Assembly (NCBI RefSeq): GCF_018588945.1
Contig: NZ_JAFIWA010000003.1
Coordinates: forward strand, 310,001 to 374,000
Reading direction: 5' to 3'
Source of the DNA: Microbacterium flavescens
Lineage (GTDB): Bacteria > Actinomycetota > Actinomycetes > Actinomycetales > Microbacteriaceae
Length of the DNA stretch: 64,000 bases
The stretch's first letter is position 1; every line of letters begins with the position of its first letter. Under the pieces are notes generated by a model that had not been told where the DNA came from, made no database searches, and worked only from the letters and a program-made list of their open reading frames with translations. Made by a program: the position numbers and the translations under genes. Of the stretch, positions 49,259-63,266 are shown piece after piece.

Positions 49259-50520
49259 GTCTTCGTGAGGCATCCGGCCCCTTCTTCGGCGACTTCGGCG
49301 GCCGTTACATGCCCGAGTCGCTCATCGCCGCGATCGACGAGCTGACCGCCGAGTACGAGGCGGCCAAGGCTGACCCCGAGTTCCAGGCGGAGTTCGTGCG
49401 GCTGCTGCACACGTACGCCGGCCGTCCGTCGCCGATCACCGAGGTGCAGCGCTTCGCCGCGCACGCGGGCGGTGCGCGGGTGTTCCTGAAGCGCGAGGAC
49501 CTCAACCACACCGGTTCGCACAAGATCAACAATGTGCTCGGCCAGGCGCTCCTCACGCGTCGCCTCGGCAAGACGCGGGTGATCGCTGAGACGGGCGCCG
49601 GTCAGCACGGGGTCGCCACGGCCACGGCGGCCGCCCTGTTCGGTCTCGAGTGCACGATCTACATGGGAGAGGTCGACACCGAGCGACAGGCCCTCAACGT
49701 CGCCCGCATGCGGCTTCTCGGCGCGGAGGTCGTGCCGGTGACGACCGGCTCGCGCACCCTGAAGGACGCGATCAACGACGCCTACCGCGACTGGGTCGCC
49801 ACCGTCGAGACGACGAACTACATCTTCGGGACGGCGGCCGGTCCGCATCCGTTCCCCGCTATGGTCCGCGACTTCCAGAAGGTCATCAGCGAAGAGGCGC
49901 GCGCGCAGCTGCTCGAAGAGGCCGGACGCCTTCCCGACGCGGTGATCGCGTGCGTGGGCGGCGGCTCGAACGCCATCGGCATGTTCGACGCGTTCCTCGA
50001 CGACGAGGGCGTCAGGCTCTACGGCGTGGAGGCGGCGGGCGACGGGGTCGACACGTCCCGGCACGCGGCATCCATCGAACGCGGACGCCCCGGTGTGCTG
50101 CATGGCTCCAAGACGTTCGTGCTGCAGGACGAGGACGGCCAGACGATCGAGTCCCACTCGATCTCGGCGGGCCTCGACTATCCCGGCGTCGGCCCCGAGC
50201 ACGCGTGGCTCGCCTCGATCGGACGCGCCGAGTACATCCCCGCCACCGACGACGAGGCCATGCAGGCGCTGCGCCTGCTCTCCGAGACGGAGGGGATCAT
50301 CCCCGCCATCGAGTCCGCCCACGCCCTGGCCGGCGCGCTGCGCCTCGGACGTGAGCTCGGACCCGACGCGATCCTCGCGGTGTGCCTCTCCGGACGCGGC
50401 GACAAGGACATGGACACCGCCGCGCGCTACTTCGAGCTGTATGACAAGGGAACGGATGCCGCGACCGCAGCCTCCGCACCCCACGACGACGCCGCCAAGG
50501 GCGAGGGGGAGAAGCTGTGA
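49255..50520 (+). CDS. trpB: Tryptophan synthase beta chain
   Basis: TrpB condenses indole and serine using PLP. The 421-residue protein has the PLP lysine in [21 protein letters not shown], the phosphate-binding GGGSNAIG turn and the C-terminal CLSGRGDKD motif. GTG 49255 overlaps the trpC stop, and its stop overlaps trpA. Confidence 0.97.
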   Translation: MSLREASGPFFGDFGGRYMPESLIAAIDELTAEYEAAKADPEFQAEFVRLLHTYAGRPSPITEVQRFAAHAGGARVFLKREDLNHTGSHKINNVLGQALLTRRLGKTRVIAETGAGQHGVATATAAALFGLECTIYMGEVDTERQALNVARMRLLGAEVVPVTTGSRTLKDAINDAYRDWVATVETTNYIFGTAAGPHPFPAMVRDFQKVISEEARAQLLEEAGRLPDAVIACVGGGSNAIGMFDAFLDDEGVRLYGVEAAGDGVDTSRHAASIERGRPGVLHGSKTFVLQDEDGQTIESHSISAGLDYPGVGPEHAWLASIGRAEYIPATDDEAMQALRLLSETEGIIPAIESAHALAGALRLGRELGPDAILAVCLSGRGDKDMDTAARYFELYDKGTDAATAASAPHDDAAKGEGEKL

Positions 50521-51311
50521 CCTCGCGCGTCGCCGCCGCGATCGACGCGGCACACGCCGACGGACGCGGAGCCTTCATCGGCTACCTCCCGCTCGGCTTC
50601 CCCGACCTCCAGACGAGCATCGACGCGGCGGTCACCCTGGCCGAGAACGGCGCCGACGTCCTCGAACTCGGCCCGCCCTACTCCGACCCTGTCATGGACG
50701 GCACGGTCATCCAGGAGGCGACTCAGGCTGCTCTCGCCGGAGGGTTCCGCCTGCGCGACACGTTCACGGCCGTGGCGGAGATCACGCGACGCGTCGAGGT
50801 CCCCGTGCTCGTCATGACGTACTGGAACCCCGTGCTGCAGTACGGCGTCGACCGCTACGCCGACGACCTCCTCGCAGCGGGAGGCGCCGGGCTGATCACG
50901 CCCGACATCACGCCGGAGTCGGCAGCCGAGTGGATCGCGGCGAGCGAGCGCACCGGTCTCGACCGGGTCTTCCTCGCGGCGCCGACGTCGACCGACGAGC
51001 GCCTCGACCTGATCGTCGAGAACTCGACCGGCTTCGTGTACACCGTCTCGACGATGGGGATCACGGGGGAGCGGGCGCAGCTGGACGCTGCGGCCCGCAC
51101 GCTCGTCGGGCGTCTGCGCGAGCGCGGCTCGGCTCATGCGTGCGTCGGCATCGGGATCTCCAACGCCGAACAGGTCGCAGGCGTGCTCGGCTACGCCGAC
51201 GGCGCCATCGTCGGCACCGCACTCGTGCGCGCGCTGCGCGAGGGCGGCCTCGACGGGCTCGCGGAGGCGGCTCGCGCCCTCGCCGCAGGCACGGTCCGCA
51301 CCGCGAATTAG
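50517..51311 (+). CDS. trpA: Tryptophan synthase alpha chain
   Basis: TrpA splits indole-3-glycerol phosphate to indole and glyceraldehyde 3-phosphate. The 264-residue barrel has the catalytic Glu in [11 protein letters not shown] and the catalytic Asp in LITPDI, and the phosphate-binding [10 protein letters not shown] segment. Its TAG stop is part of a TAGACT hexamer that may serve lgt. Confidence 0.95.
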   Translation: MTSRVAAAIDAAHADGRGAFIGYLPLGFPDLQTSIDAAVTLAENGADVLELGPPYSDPVMDGTVIQEATQAALAGGFRLRDTFTAVAEITRRVEVPVLVMTYWNPVLQYGVDRYADDLLAAGGAGLITPDITPESAAEWIAASERTGLDRVFLAAPTSTDERLDLIVENSTGFVYTVSTMGITGERAQLDAAARTLVGRLRERGSAHACVGIGISNAEQVAGVLGYADGAIVGTALVRALREGGLDGLAEAARALAAGTVRTAN

Positions 51312-51314
51312 ACT
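51309..51314 (+). promoter_or_regulatory. Candidate -10 box for lgt
   Basis: TAGACT overlaps the trpA stop and predicts a start near 51321, about 45 nt before the lgt ATG. Confidence 0.4.
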
Positions 51315-51365
51315 TCTCACGTCGGCTCGCCGCCGACCTCCCCACCAGCAAGGATTCGATCGCCC

Positions 51366-52349
51366 ATGATCTCCGCCGCACAGAGCCTCGCCCAGGGCGT
51401 CGTCGCCAGCATCCCGAGCCCTGACGTCAGCCAGTTCCAGCTCGGCCCGCTCACGATCCACTTCTACGCGCTGTGCATCATCGCGGGGATCATCGCCGCC
51501 GTCTTCCTGACGAACCACCGCCTGACCAGGCGCGGTGCCGAGCCGTGGGTCGTCATCGACATCTCACTGCTGGCAGTCCCGCTCGCGATCATCGGCGCGC
51601 GGATCTACCACGTGCTCACCCACTTCGACTTCTACTTCGGCGAGGGCAGGAACCCGCTCTCGGCGCTGTACATCTGGGAGGGCGGCATCGCCATCTACGG
51701 CGCCCTCATCGGCGGCGCGATCGGCGCGTGGCTCGGCTGCCGCTGGACCGGCATCCGCTTCTGGACGTTCGCGGACGCGCTCGCCCCCGGGCTGCTGCTG
51801 GCACAGGCGATGGGCCGATTCGGCAACTGGTTCAACCAGGAGCTGTTCGGGCTGCCCACCGACCTCCCGTGGGGCCTCGAGATCGACTACCCGAACCCGG
51901 CCTGGCCGGTCGGCCTGCCCGAGGGCACGCTCTTCCACCCCACGTTCCTCTACGAGGTGGTCTGGAACCTGCTGGGCGTCGTCGTGCTGCTGTGGGCCGG
52001 ACGCAAGTTCCGCCTGCAGTGGGGTCGGCTGTTCGGCCTCTACCTCGTCTGGTACAGCGGCGGGCGCATCGTGTGGGAGTCGATCCGCATCGACCCGAGC
52101 GACATCTTCCTCGGTCTGCGCACCAACGTGTGGGCCGCGATCCTCGGCGTGATCCTGGGTCTGGCGATCTTCTTCGTGCAGAAGCGCCGTCACCCCGGCT
52201 ACGAGCCGTCGCCCTATGTGTCCGGCCGCGAGTGGACCGCCGGACAGGCTGTACAATCGCAGGACACCGACGACTTCGTCGACGTCAGCGATCCCCCGTC
52301 GTCCGAGTCCGTCGAAGGCACCGCCACAAGCACCCCCGCCACGAAATAA
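51366..52349 (+). CDS. lgt: Prolipoprotein diacylglyceryl transferase
   Basis: Lgt moves diacylglycerol from phosphatidylglycerol to the lipobox cysteine of prolipoproteins. The 327-residue membrane protein has about seven helices and the Lgt signature [13 protein letters not shown] (about 152-164). The C-terminal tail of about 50 residues is polar. lgt after trpA is a conserved actinobacterial arrangement. A TACAAT hexamer at 52252-52257 inside its 3' end could drive gltB. Confidence 0.95.
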   Translation: MISAAQSLAQGVVASIPSPDVSQFQLGPLTIHFYALCIIAGIIAAVFLTNHRLTRRGAEPWVVIDISLLAVPLAIIGARIYHVLTHFDFYFGEGRNPLSALYIWEGGIAIYGALIGGAIGAWLGCRWTGIRFWTFADALAPGLLLAQAMGRFGNWFNQELFGLPTDLPWGLEIDYPNPAWPVGLPEGTLFHPTFLYEVVWNLLGVVVLLWAGRKFRLQWGRLFGLYLVWYSGGRIVWESIRIDPSDIFLGLRTNVWAAILGVILGLAIFFVQKRRHPGYEPSPYVSGREWTAGQAVQSQDTDDFVDVSDPPSSESVEGTATSTPATK

Positions 52350-52435
52350 CGCATGCTGAACAGCTAGCACGTGCAGTTCGACTAGCACAGGGCCGACGTC
52401 GTCCCATCTTGAGCATCAATGTGAGGACGGTTGGT

Positions 52436-57032
<4,597 letters not shown>

Positions 57033-57040
<8 letters not shown>

Positions 57041-58499
57041 CCCGAAAGGCTTTCTGAAGGTCACCGAGCGCGAGCTGCCGCCGCGGCGGCCCGTGCCGGT
57101 GCGCATCATGGACTGGAAAGAGGTCTACGAGCCGGGCGACTCCGCCGTCCTGCGTCGTCAGGCCGGCCGCTGCATGGACTGCGGCGTGCCGTTCTGCCAC
57201 AAGGGCTGCCCGCTGGGAAACCTCATCCCGGAGTGGAACGACCTCACGTGGCGCGGTGAGGGCCGCTCTGCGATCGAGCGCCTGCACGCGACCAACAACT
57301 TCCCGGAGTTCACGGGCCGGCTGTGCCCGGCTCCGTGCGAGAGCTCCTGCGTGCTGGGCATCAACCAGCCCGCCGTCACGATCAAGCAGATCGAGGTCTC
57401 GATCATCGACGAGGCGTTCGCTCACGGCTGGGTCGAGGCCGAGCCACCCGGGCGCCTCACCGGCAAGACGGTCGCGGTCGTCGGCTCCGGCCCTGCGGGT
57501 CTCGCCGCCGCTCAGCAGCTGACGCGCGCGGGCCACACCGTCGCCGTGTTCGAGCGCGACGACCGCATCGGGGGACTGCTGCGCTACGGCATCCCGGACT
57601 TCAAGATGGAGAAGAAGCACCTCGAGTCGCGACTCCGCCAGATGCGGGACGAGGGCACGCGCTTCCGCGCCGGTGTCGAGATCGGCAAGGACATCTCCTG
57701 GAGCGACCTGCGCGCGCGGTACGACGCCGTCGTCATCGCGACCGGTGCCACGATCCCGCGCGAGCTCGCGATCCCCGGTCGCGACCTCGCCGGGGTGCAC
57801 TTCGCCATGGAGTACCTCGTCGAGTCGAACAAGGCGATCGCGGGCGATGCGGTCGCGCACCAGATCTCCGCCGAAGGCAAGCACGTCGTCGTGATCGGCG
57901 GCGGCGACACCGGTGCCGACTGCGTCGGGACGGCGCACCGTCAGGGTGCGCTGAGCGTCACGAATCTCGCGATCGGGCGCCGCCCTCCCGGCGAGCGTCC
58001 CGAGAACCAGCCGTGGCCGATGGCGCCGACCCTGTTCGAGGTGTCGTCGGCGCACGAGGAGGGCGGCGAGCGGTCCTACCTCGCCTCCACCGTCGAGTTC
58101 CTGGGCAACGGCGCCGGCGAGGTACGCGCGCTGCGCGTCGCCGAGACCGAGTTCGTCGACGGCCGCCGGGTCCCCAAGAGCGGGACCGAGCGAGAGATCC
58201 CCGCGGATCTGGTGCTCATCGCCATGGGCTTCACCGGTCCGGAGCGCACCCTGCTCGAGGAGCAGCTCGGCGCGCAGTTCACCGGACGCGGCAACGTCCA
58301 CCGCGAGAACGACTACCAGACGACCGCCCCCGGGGTGTTCGTGGCCGGCGACGCCGGTCGCGGGCAGTCCCTGATCGTGTGGGCGATCGCGGAGGGCCGC
58401 GCGGCCGCCGCGGGCGTCGACGCCTTCCTGATGGGCCAAACCCACCTGCCCGCCCCTGTCCGCCCCCACGATGTCGCTATCGGCCTGCAGCCCGCGTAG
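57033..58499 (+). CDS. gltD: Glutamate synthase small subunit
   Basis: GltD passes electrons from NADPH to GltB through FAD and iron-sulfur clusters. The 488-residue product has the N-terminal cysteine clusters ([18 protein letters not shown] and [10 protein letters not shown]), the FAD-binding [12 protein letters not shown] (about 149-160) and the NADPH-binding [16 protein letters not shown] 57033 lies inside the end of gltB. The stop TAG is part of the pyk -10 candidate. Confidence 0.96.
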
Positions 58500-58502
58500 G
58501 CT
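58497..58502 (+). promoter_or_regulatory. Candidate -10 box for pyk
   Basis: TAGGCT overlaps the gltD stop codon and predicts a start near 58509, about 39 nt before the pyk ATG. Confidence 0.4.
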
Positions 58503-58547
58503 GGCCACGGCACTCGCCCTCGAAAACCACCCGGAGAATACACACGG

Positions 58548-59999
58548 ATGAGACGCGCCAAAATCGTCGCAACCCTCGGCCCCGCCACGTCGACCTATGA
58601 GAGCGTTCGCGCGATCATCGACGCCGGCGTGGATGTCGCCCGCTTCAATCTGAGCCACGGCGACTACTCGGTCCACGACAACAACTTCGCCAACGTGCGC
58701 AAGGCCGCCGACGACGCAGGTCGCGCCGTCGCCATCCTGGTCGACCTCCAGGGTCCGAAGATCCGCCTGGGCAAGTTCGAGAACGGACCCCACGACCTCG
58801 CCGCCGGCGACATCTTCAAGATCACGGTCGACGACATCCTCGGCACCAAGGAGATCGTCTCGACGACCTTCAAGGGCCTCCCGAACGATGTCAAGGCCGG
58901 CGACTTCCTCCTCATCGACGACGGCAAGGTCCGCGTGCAGGTCGTCGAGACCGACGGCACCGTCGTCACGACGAAGGTCATCGTGGGCGGCCCGGTCTCG
59001 AACAACAAGGGCATCAACCTGCCCGGCGTCGCCGTGAACGTGCCCGCACTGTCCGACAAGGATGAAGCCGACCTCCGCTGGGGCCTGCGTGCCGGAGCCG
59101 ACGTCATCGCGCTCTCGTTCGTCCGCGACGCGAAGGACGTCCAGCGCGTCCACGTGATCATGGCCGAAGAGGGCCGCCGCATCCCGGTCATCGCCAAGAT
59201 CGAGAAGCCGCAGGCCGTCGACAACCTCGAGGAGATCATCGACGCCTTCGACGGCATCATGGTCGCCCGCGGCGATCTCGGCGTCGAACTGCCGCTCGAG
59301 GCCGTGCCGATCGTGCAGAAGCGCGCCGTCGAGCTCTGCCGCCGCATGGCCAAGCCGGTCATCGTCGCGACCCAGATGCTCGAGTCGATGATCGAGAACC
59401 CCGTGCCGACCCGTGCCGAGACGAGTGACGTCGCCAACGCCGTGCTCGACGGCGCCGACGCGGTCATGCTCTCGGGCGAGACCAGCGTGGGCAAGTACCC
59501 GGTCGTGGTCGTCGAGACGATGGCCCGCATCGTCGAATCGACCGAGGAGCACGGACTCGAGCGCATCCAGCCGCTCATGACCAAGCCGCGCACGCAGGGC
59601 GGCGCGATCACCCTCGCCGCGCTCGAGGTCGCCGAGTTCGTCGAGGCGAAGTACCTCTGCATCTTCACCGAGTCGGGTGACACGGCCCGCCGCATGTCGC
59701 GGCTGCGCCCCCGCATCCCGATGATCGGGTTCACGCCCGAGCCGGCGATCCGCCGCCGCATGGCGCTCACCTGGGGCGTGCAGTCGGCCCTCGTCGAGCA
59801 CGTCGCGCACACCGACCGCATGTTCATCCAGGTCGACGACTACTTCCTGTCGAACGATCTCGCGAAGGTCGGCGACCGCGTGGTCGTGATCTCGGGATCC
59901 CCTCCCGGAATCATCGGCTCCACCAACGACATCCGCATCCACAAGATCGGCGATGCGGTCCACGGCAAGGCTCCGATCTACCAGTCCGACGAACTGTAG
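58548..59999 (+). CDS. pyk: Pyruvate kinase
   Basis: Pyk transfers phosphate from phosphoenolpyruvate to ADP. The 483-residue product has the N-terminal KIVATLGPATS motif, the active-site segment VIAKIEKPQAVDN (catalytic Lys), MVARGDLGVELP and the C-terminal allosteric domain. The ATG follows CGGAGAAT. A strong terminator hairpin follows. Confidence 0.97.
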   Translation: MRRAKIVATLGPATSTYESVRAIIDAGVDVARFNLSHGDYSVHDNNFANVRKAADDAGRAVAILVDLQGPKIRLGKFENGPHDLAAGDIFKITVDDILGTKEIVSTTFKGLPNDVKAGDFLLIDDGKVRVQVVETDGTVVTTKVIVGGPVSNNKGINLPGVAVNVPALSDKDEADLRWGLRAGADVIALSFVRDAKDVQRVHVIMAEEGRRIPVIAKIEKPQAVDNLEEIIDAFDGIMVARGDLGVELPLEAVPIVQKRAVELCRRMAKPVIVATQMLESMIENPVPTRAETSDVANAVLDGADAVMLSGETSVGKYPVVVVETMARIVESTEEHGLERIQPLMTKPRTQGGAITLAALEVAEFVEAKYLCIFTESGDTARRMSRLRPRIPMIGFTPEPAIRRRMALTWGVQSALVEHVAHTDRMFIQVDDYFLSNDLAKVGDRVVVISGSPPGIIGSTNDIRIHKIGDAVHGKAPIYQSDEL

Positions 60000-60020
60000 G
60001 TCGGAAAAGCCCGCACGGAC

Positions 60021-60058
60021 CGGTCGCGCTCACTATGCTGAGCGCGACCGCTCCGTTT
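60021..60058 (+). terminator. Terminator after pyk
   Basis: CGGTCGCGCTCA (60021-60032) pairs perfectly with TGAGCGCGACCG (60039-60050) around the loop CTATGC, followed by CTCCGTTT. The loop and the first base of the 3' arm contain a TATGCT hexamer (60034-60039) that may act as the -10 box for the next gene. Confidence 0.75.
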
Positions 60059-60078
60059 CTCGGGCAGGAGGCCCTCGC

Positions 60079-60456
60079 ATGGATTTCTTCTGGTGGCTGC
60101 TGTGGATCTTCTGGTTCGTCGCGTACATCTACGTGGTGATCGTCGTCATCACCGATCTCTTCCGCGATGAGAAGCTGAACGGCTGGCTCAAGGCGCTGTG
60201 GATCATCGCCCTGGTGTTCGTGCCCTTCCTGACGGCGCTGGTCTACGTGATCTCGCGCGGGTCGGGCATGGCGGAGCGCGCCCGCGCGCAGTACGTGAGC
60301 GCGCCCGAGTACGACGACTACAAGCCCTCGGCTTCGGCGAGCCCTGCCGAGGACATCGCGAAGGCCAAGGCCCTCCTCGACGCCGGCACCATCACGCAGG
60401 GCGAGTTCGACGCCCTCAAGAGCAAGGCGCTCGGCAATCAATACTTCGGCGCGTAG
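60079..60456 (+). CDS. SHOCT-domain membrane protein
   Basis: The 125-residue protein has two membrane helices (about 4-26 and 38-58) in the pattern of the phospholipase D nuclease N-terminal (PLDc_N) family, a linker, and a C-terminal SHOCT motif (about 87-116, DIAKAKALLDAGTITQGEFDALKSK split). SHOCT domains are short helical pairs thought to mediate oligomerisation. No enzyme domain is present. GGCAGGAGG precedes the ATG. Confidence 0.85.
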   Translation: MDFFWWLLWIFWFVAYIYVVIVVITDLFRDEKLNGWLKALWIIALVFVPFLTALVYVISRGSGMAERARAQYVSAPEYDDYKPSASASPAEDIAKAKALLDAGTITQGEFDALKSKALGNQYFGA

Positions 60457-60467
60457 CCGCCGAACAT

Positions 60468-60503
60468 GAGCGGATGCCTCGGGCCGAGGCATCCGCTCGT
60501 TCG
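60468..60503 (+). terminator. Terminator after the SHOCT gene
   Basis: GAGCGGATGCCTCGG (60468-60482) pairs with CCGAGGCATCCGCTC (60484-60498), a near-perfect dyad followed by GTTC. The same inner sequence recurs in the terminator at 62743-62772. Confidence 0.75.
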
Positions 60504-60650
60504 CACGTGACGCGGGCCCGGCGCACCGTGGCCGGCCCGGAGACTCCCAGGAGCCGTCGGTTACCGTAGTAGAGGCGTTCGAGCGGAGCGCCCTGCCGCG
60601 CGCGCGAGCGCCGGCACCTGCACCTGCACCTCTCTCCTGGAGGAGAACCG

Positions 60651-61946
60651 ATGACCGCACGCATGCCCGAAGCCACGGTGCACATTCTGTCGAGCACCGT
60701 CGCGGAGGTCCATGTCGGCACCGACGTCGAGGAGCTCGTCGCCCCCGACAGCCGCGCACTGCGCGACCGGGTGGTCGAGGAGATCCGGCTGCTGGCGGCT
60801 TCCGCAGGCGAGCCGGCGCGCGCGACCCTCGTCGAGGGGGCGTCCCGCTGGCCGCTGATCGTGAACCCCGACGGCAGCTACGCGGAGTCGCTGGAGCCGG
60901 CGGCGCCGACTGCTGGGGCTGAGCCGGTTGCCGCTGCGCCCGTCGCCGCCACGCCGGCGGCCACCCTGCCTTCCGCGCCGACGCGCAGCGCTGCCGCCTC
61001 GCGCGGCGCAGGCAAGCCGACGGTGCAGGACCTGCTCGACTCGCGCAACGACGGCGATCGCCCTCGCGCGATGTCGGGCTGGCAGAGCGCGGTGCGCCGC
61101 GCGACCGGCGGTGCCATCTCGCCCGCTCCGGGCCGGGCCGAGCGGTCTCGCCTGGACCGCGAGAAGAGGGTTCAGCGCAGGCTCGATGCGCCGCGCACGA
61201 TCGTCGTGCTGAACCCGAAGGGCGGCGCGCACAAGACGACGAGCACCCTCCTGCTCGCGGCGACGTTCGGAACGCTGCGCGGCGGCGCCACTCTGGCGTG
61301 GGACAACAACGAGACCCGCGGGACGCTCGGCTGGCGTGCGCAGAACGCTCCGCATCACCACACGGCGGTGGACCTGCTCGAGGACCTCGACCGGTTCTCG
61401 AGCATCGACGGCTCCGGGCTCGCCGCGCTCGACACCTACGTGCGCACGCAGGTCGACGCGCGGTTCGACGTGCTCGCGTCGGACGAGGACGCCGCCGCGT
61501 CCTCGACGATCGATGCCACGGCGTTCGACCGCCTCCACGCGCTGCTCCGCCGGTACTACCGGCTCATGATCGTCGACACCGGCAACAACATGCGCGCCTC
61601 CAACTGGGTCGCGTCCGTCGCCGCCGCCGACCAGCTCGTCATCGTCTCCACGGTGCGCGAGGACACCGCCGCCAGCGCCGCGTGGCTGCTCGACGGCCTG
61701 CGCGAGAAGGGCTTCGGCGACAAGGTGGACACCGCGGTGACCGTCCTGACCGCACCGTCCTCGCGTCCCGACCGGCGTCTCGAGGCGCGGCTGTCGCGCC
61801 ACTTCCAGCAGGTCACCTCGGGCGTCGTCATCGCCCCGTTCGACCCGTCACTGGTCGACGGCGGACCGATCGACTTCGACGCGCTGTCGGCGGAGACGCG
61901 CGATGCGTGGCTGACGGTCGCCGCGACGGTCGCCGACCGGCTCTGA
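60651..61946 (+). CDS. ParA/MinD-like ATPase of unknown role
   Basis: The 431-residue protein has a beta-rich N-terminal domain (about 1-80), an Ala/Pro-rich linker (about 80-125), a basic stretch, and a C-terminal deviant-Walker ATPase domain (about 183-431). The P-loop reads NPKGGAHKTT, which keeps the signature lysine of the KGGxxK family but has His where Gly is usual. DNNETRGTLGW (switch I) and LMIVDTGNN (Walker B) follow. No parB, type VII secretion or division gene lies beside it. A TACCGT -10 candidate (60562-60567) and a strong GGAGGAG ribosome binding site precede it. It faces a tRNA gene on the other strand. Confidence 0.82.
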   Translation: MTARMPEATVHILSSTVAEVHVGTDVEELVAPDSRALRDRVVEEIRLLAASAGEPARATLVEGASRWPLIVNPDGSYAESLEPAAPTAGAEPVAAAPVAATPAATLPSAPTRSAAASRGAGKPTVQDLLDSRNDGDRPRAMSGWQSAVRRATGGAISPAPGRAERSRLDREKRVQRRLDAPRTIVVLNPKGGAHKTTSTLLLAATFGTLRGGATLAWDNNETRGTLGWRAQNAPHHHTAVDLLEDLDRFSSIDGSGLAALDTYVRTQVDARFDVLASDEDAAASSTIDATAFDRLHALLRRYYRLMIVDTGNNMRASNWVASVAAADQLVIVSTVREDTAASAAWLLDGLREKGFGDKVDTAVTVLTAPSSRPDRRLEARLSRHFQQVTSGVVIAPFDPSLVDGGPIDFDALSAETRDAWLTVAATVADRL

Positions 61947-61974
61947 CGACGAAGCCCCATCCGGGGCGGGGGAG

Positions 61975-62057
61975 TGCCGGTGGTGGGAGTCGAACCCACA
62001 CGCCCTTGCGGGCAACCGAGTTTGAGTCGGTCGCGTCTGCCATTCCGCCACACCGGC
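61975..62057 (-). tRNA. tRNA-Leu (anticodon CAA)
   Basis: Read on the minus strand the 83-nt sequence has a 7-bp acceptor stem (GCCGGTG/CACCGGC), the D-arm TGGCGGAATGGCAGACG, an anticodon stem ACCGA/TCGGT around the loop CTCAAAC with anticodon CAA, a long variable arm (GCCCGCAAGGGC) typical of tRNA-Leu, and the T arm GTGGGTTCGACTCCCAC. The CCA end is not encoded. It decodes UUG, a rare codon at this base composition. Confidence 0.95.
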
Positions 62058-62095
62058 TCGCGCGGCGTCCCGCGCGTCCGCGATTGACCATACCG

Positions 62096-62101
62096 TAGGA
62101 T
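62096..62101 (+). promoter_or_regulatory. -10 box for the leaderless response-regulator gene
   Basis: TAGGAT is followed by exactly 6 nt and GTG 62108. The hexamer lies between the tRNA gene and the start codon. Confidence 0.5.
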
Positions 62102-62107
62102 TCAAAG

Positions 62108-62728
62108 GTGACTGAGCAGGAGCTGACCCCCGGAGCGCAGACCTCCACCCCCCGTCGAGTCGTCGTGGCGGAGGATGAGTCGCTGATCCGACTCGACATC
62201 GTCGAGATCCTCCGAGACAACGGCTTCGACGTCGTCGGCGAGGCGGGTGACGGCGAGACCGCCGTGCAGCTCGCGACCGACCTGCGGCCCGATCTCGTGA
62301 TCATGGACGTCAAGATGCCCCAGCTCGACGGTATCTCCGCGGCCGAGAAGCTCAGCAAGAACCACATCGCCCCCGTGGTGCTCCTGACGGCCTTCAGCCA
62401 GAAGGAGCTCGTCGAGCGCGCCAGCGAGGCAGGTGCCCTGGCCTACGTCGTCAAGCCGTTCACTCCGAACGACCTGCTGCCCGCGATCGAGATCGCCCTC
62501 GCCCGCTACGAGCAGATCATCACGCTCGAGGCCGAGGTCGCCGACATGGTCGAGCGCTTCGAGACCCGCAAGCTGGTCGACCGCGCCAAGGGCCTCCTCA
62601 ACGAGAAGATGGGCCTCTCCGAGCCCGAGGCGTTCCGCTGGATCCAGAAGGCGTCCATGGACCGCCGCCTCACCATGCAGGACGTCGCCAAGGCGATCAT
62701 CGAGCAGCTCGCGCCCAAGAAGGGCTGA
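62108..62728 (+). CDS. ANTAR-domain response regulator (PdtaR-like)
   Basis: The 206-residue protein has a receiver domain (about 17-135) with acidic residues Glu22/Asp23, the phospho-acceptor Asp67 in VIMDVKMPQ and the conserved Lys in VVKPF, and a C-terminal ANTAR RNA-binding domain (about 140-200, KGLLNEKMGLSEPEAFRWIQ region). ANTAR proteins bind paired hairpins in mRNA and stop premature termination. The M. tuberculosis homologue Rv1626 (PdtaR) also lies near polA. The cognate kinase gene is not here. The start is a leaderless GTG. Confidence 0.93.
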   Translation: MTEQELTPGAQTSTPRRVVVAEDESLIRLDIVEILRDNGFDVVGEAGDGETAVQLATDLRPDLVIMDVKMPQLDGISAAEKLSKNHIAPVVLLTAFSQKELVERASEAGALAYVVKPFTPNDLLPAIEIALARYEQIITLEAEVADMVERFETRKLVDRAKGLLNEKMGLSEPEAFRWIQKASMDRRLTMQDVAKAIIEQLAPKKG

Positions 62729-62742
62729 CCCGAGTTCGAATG

Positions 62743-62780
62743 AAGCGGATGCCTCGGCCGAGGCATCCGCTTTCTTCATT
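62743..62780. terminator. Bidirectional terminator
   Basis: AAGCGGATGCCTCGG CCGAGGCATCCGCTT (62743-62772) is a perfect 30-nt dyad between two convergent genes. It is followed by TTCTTCATT on the plus strand and preceded by TTCGAATG. It should stop transcripts of both the response regulator and the thioesterase gene, and overlaps little of the latter's 3' end (stop at 62776). Confidence 0.8.
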
Positions 62781-63207
62781 CCTTCGGTCGGGCCATCACG
62801 TGGTTGGTGATGCGGACCGTCGAGCAGCGGCGCCCCTGATCGTCGGACACGACGATCTCGTGCACCGTGATGGTGCGGCCGAGGTGCACCGGCGTGCAGA
62901 CGGCCGTCACGATCCCGGAGGTCGCCGAGCGCGTGTGCGTGGCGTTGATGTCGACTCCGACGGCGAGCCGGCCGGGGCCGGCGTGGAGGTTCGCGGCCAT
63001 CGATCCGAGCGACTCGCCGAGCACGACGTAGGCGCCGCCGTGGAGGAGGCCGACGGGCTGGGTATTGCCCTCGACCGGCATCGTCGCCACGCAGCGCTCG
63101 ACCGAGAACTCGGTGAACTCGATGCCCATCTTCTCGGCGAGAGCCCCCATGCCGCGGCCTGCCGCCCACTCGAGGCCGTCGATGTTCACGGGGGAGTTCT
63201 CGGGCAC
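62776..63207 (-). CDS. Hotdog-fold thioesterase (PaaI/YbgC-like)
   Basis: The 143-residue protein is a single hotdog domain with the family segments MGIEFTEFS, QPVGLLHGGAYVVLGESLGSMAA (active region, with HGG and the acidic residue in the helix) and VGVDINATHTRSA. It most likely hydrolyses an acyl-CoA of unknown chain. I chose GTG 63207 because GGAAGGTG precedes it at a proper distance; the reading frame is open further upstream without a good ribosome binding site. It is divergent from polA with 59 nt between starts. Confidence 0.88.
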   Translation of the reverse strand: MPENSPVNIDGLEWAAGRGMGALAEKMGIEFTEFSVERCVATMPVEGNTQPVGLLHGGAYVVLGESLGSMAANLHAGPGRLAVGVDINATHTRSATSGIVTAVCTPVHLGRTITVHEIVVSDDQGRRCSTVRITNHVMARPKE

Positions 63208-63254
63208 GCTGCACCTTCCGACGATGGGGGAGAGGGGGTGTCGCCGCCCGCGTC

Positions 63255-63260
63255 TAGGCT
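63255..63260 (+). promoter_or_regulatory. -10 box for leaderless polA
   Basis: TAGGCT is followed by exactly 6 nt and the polA GTG at 63267. Confidence 0.5.
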
Positions 63261-63266
63261 TGCAGG

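Noticed and set aside
61954..61967. Terminator for the ParA-like gene (GCCCC-ATCC-GGGGC)
   Set aside because: The stem is only 5 bp and no T run follows; it may fold, but I cannot support termination.
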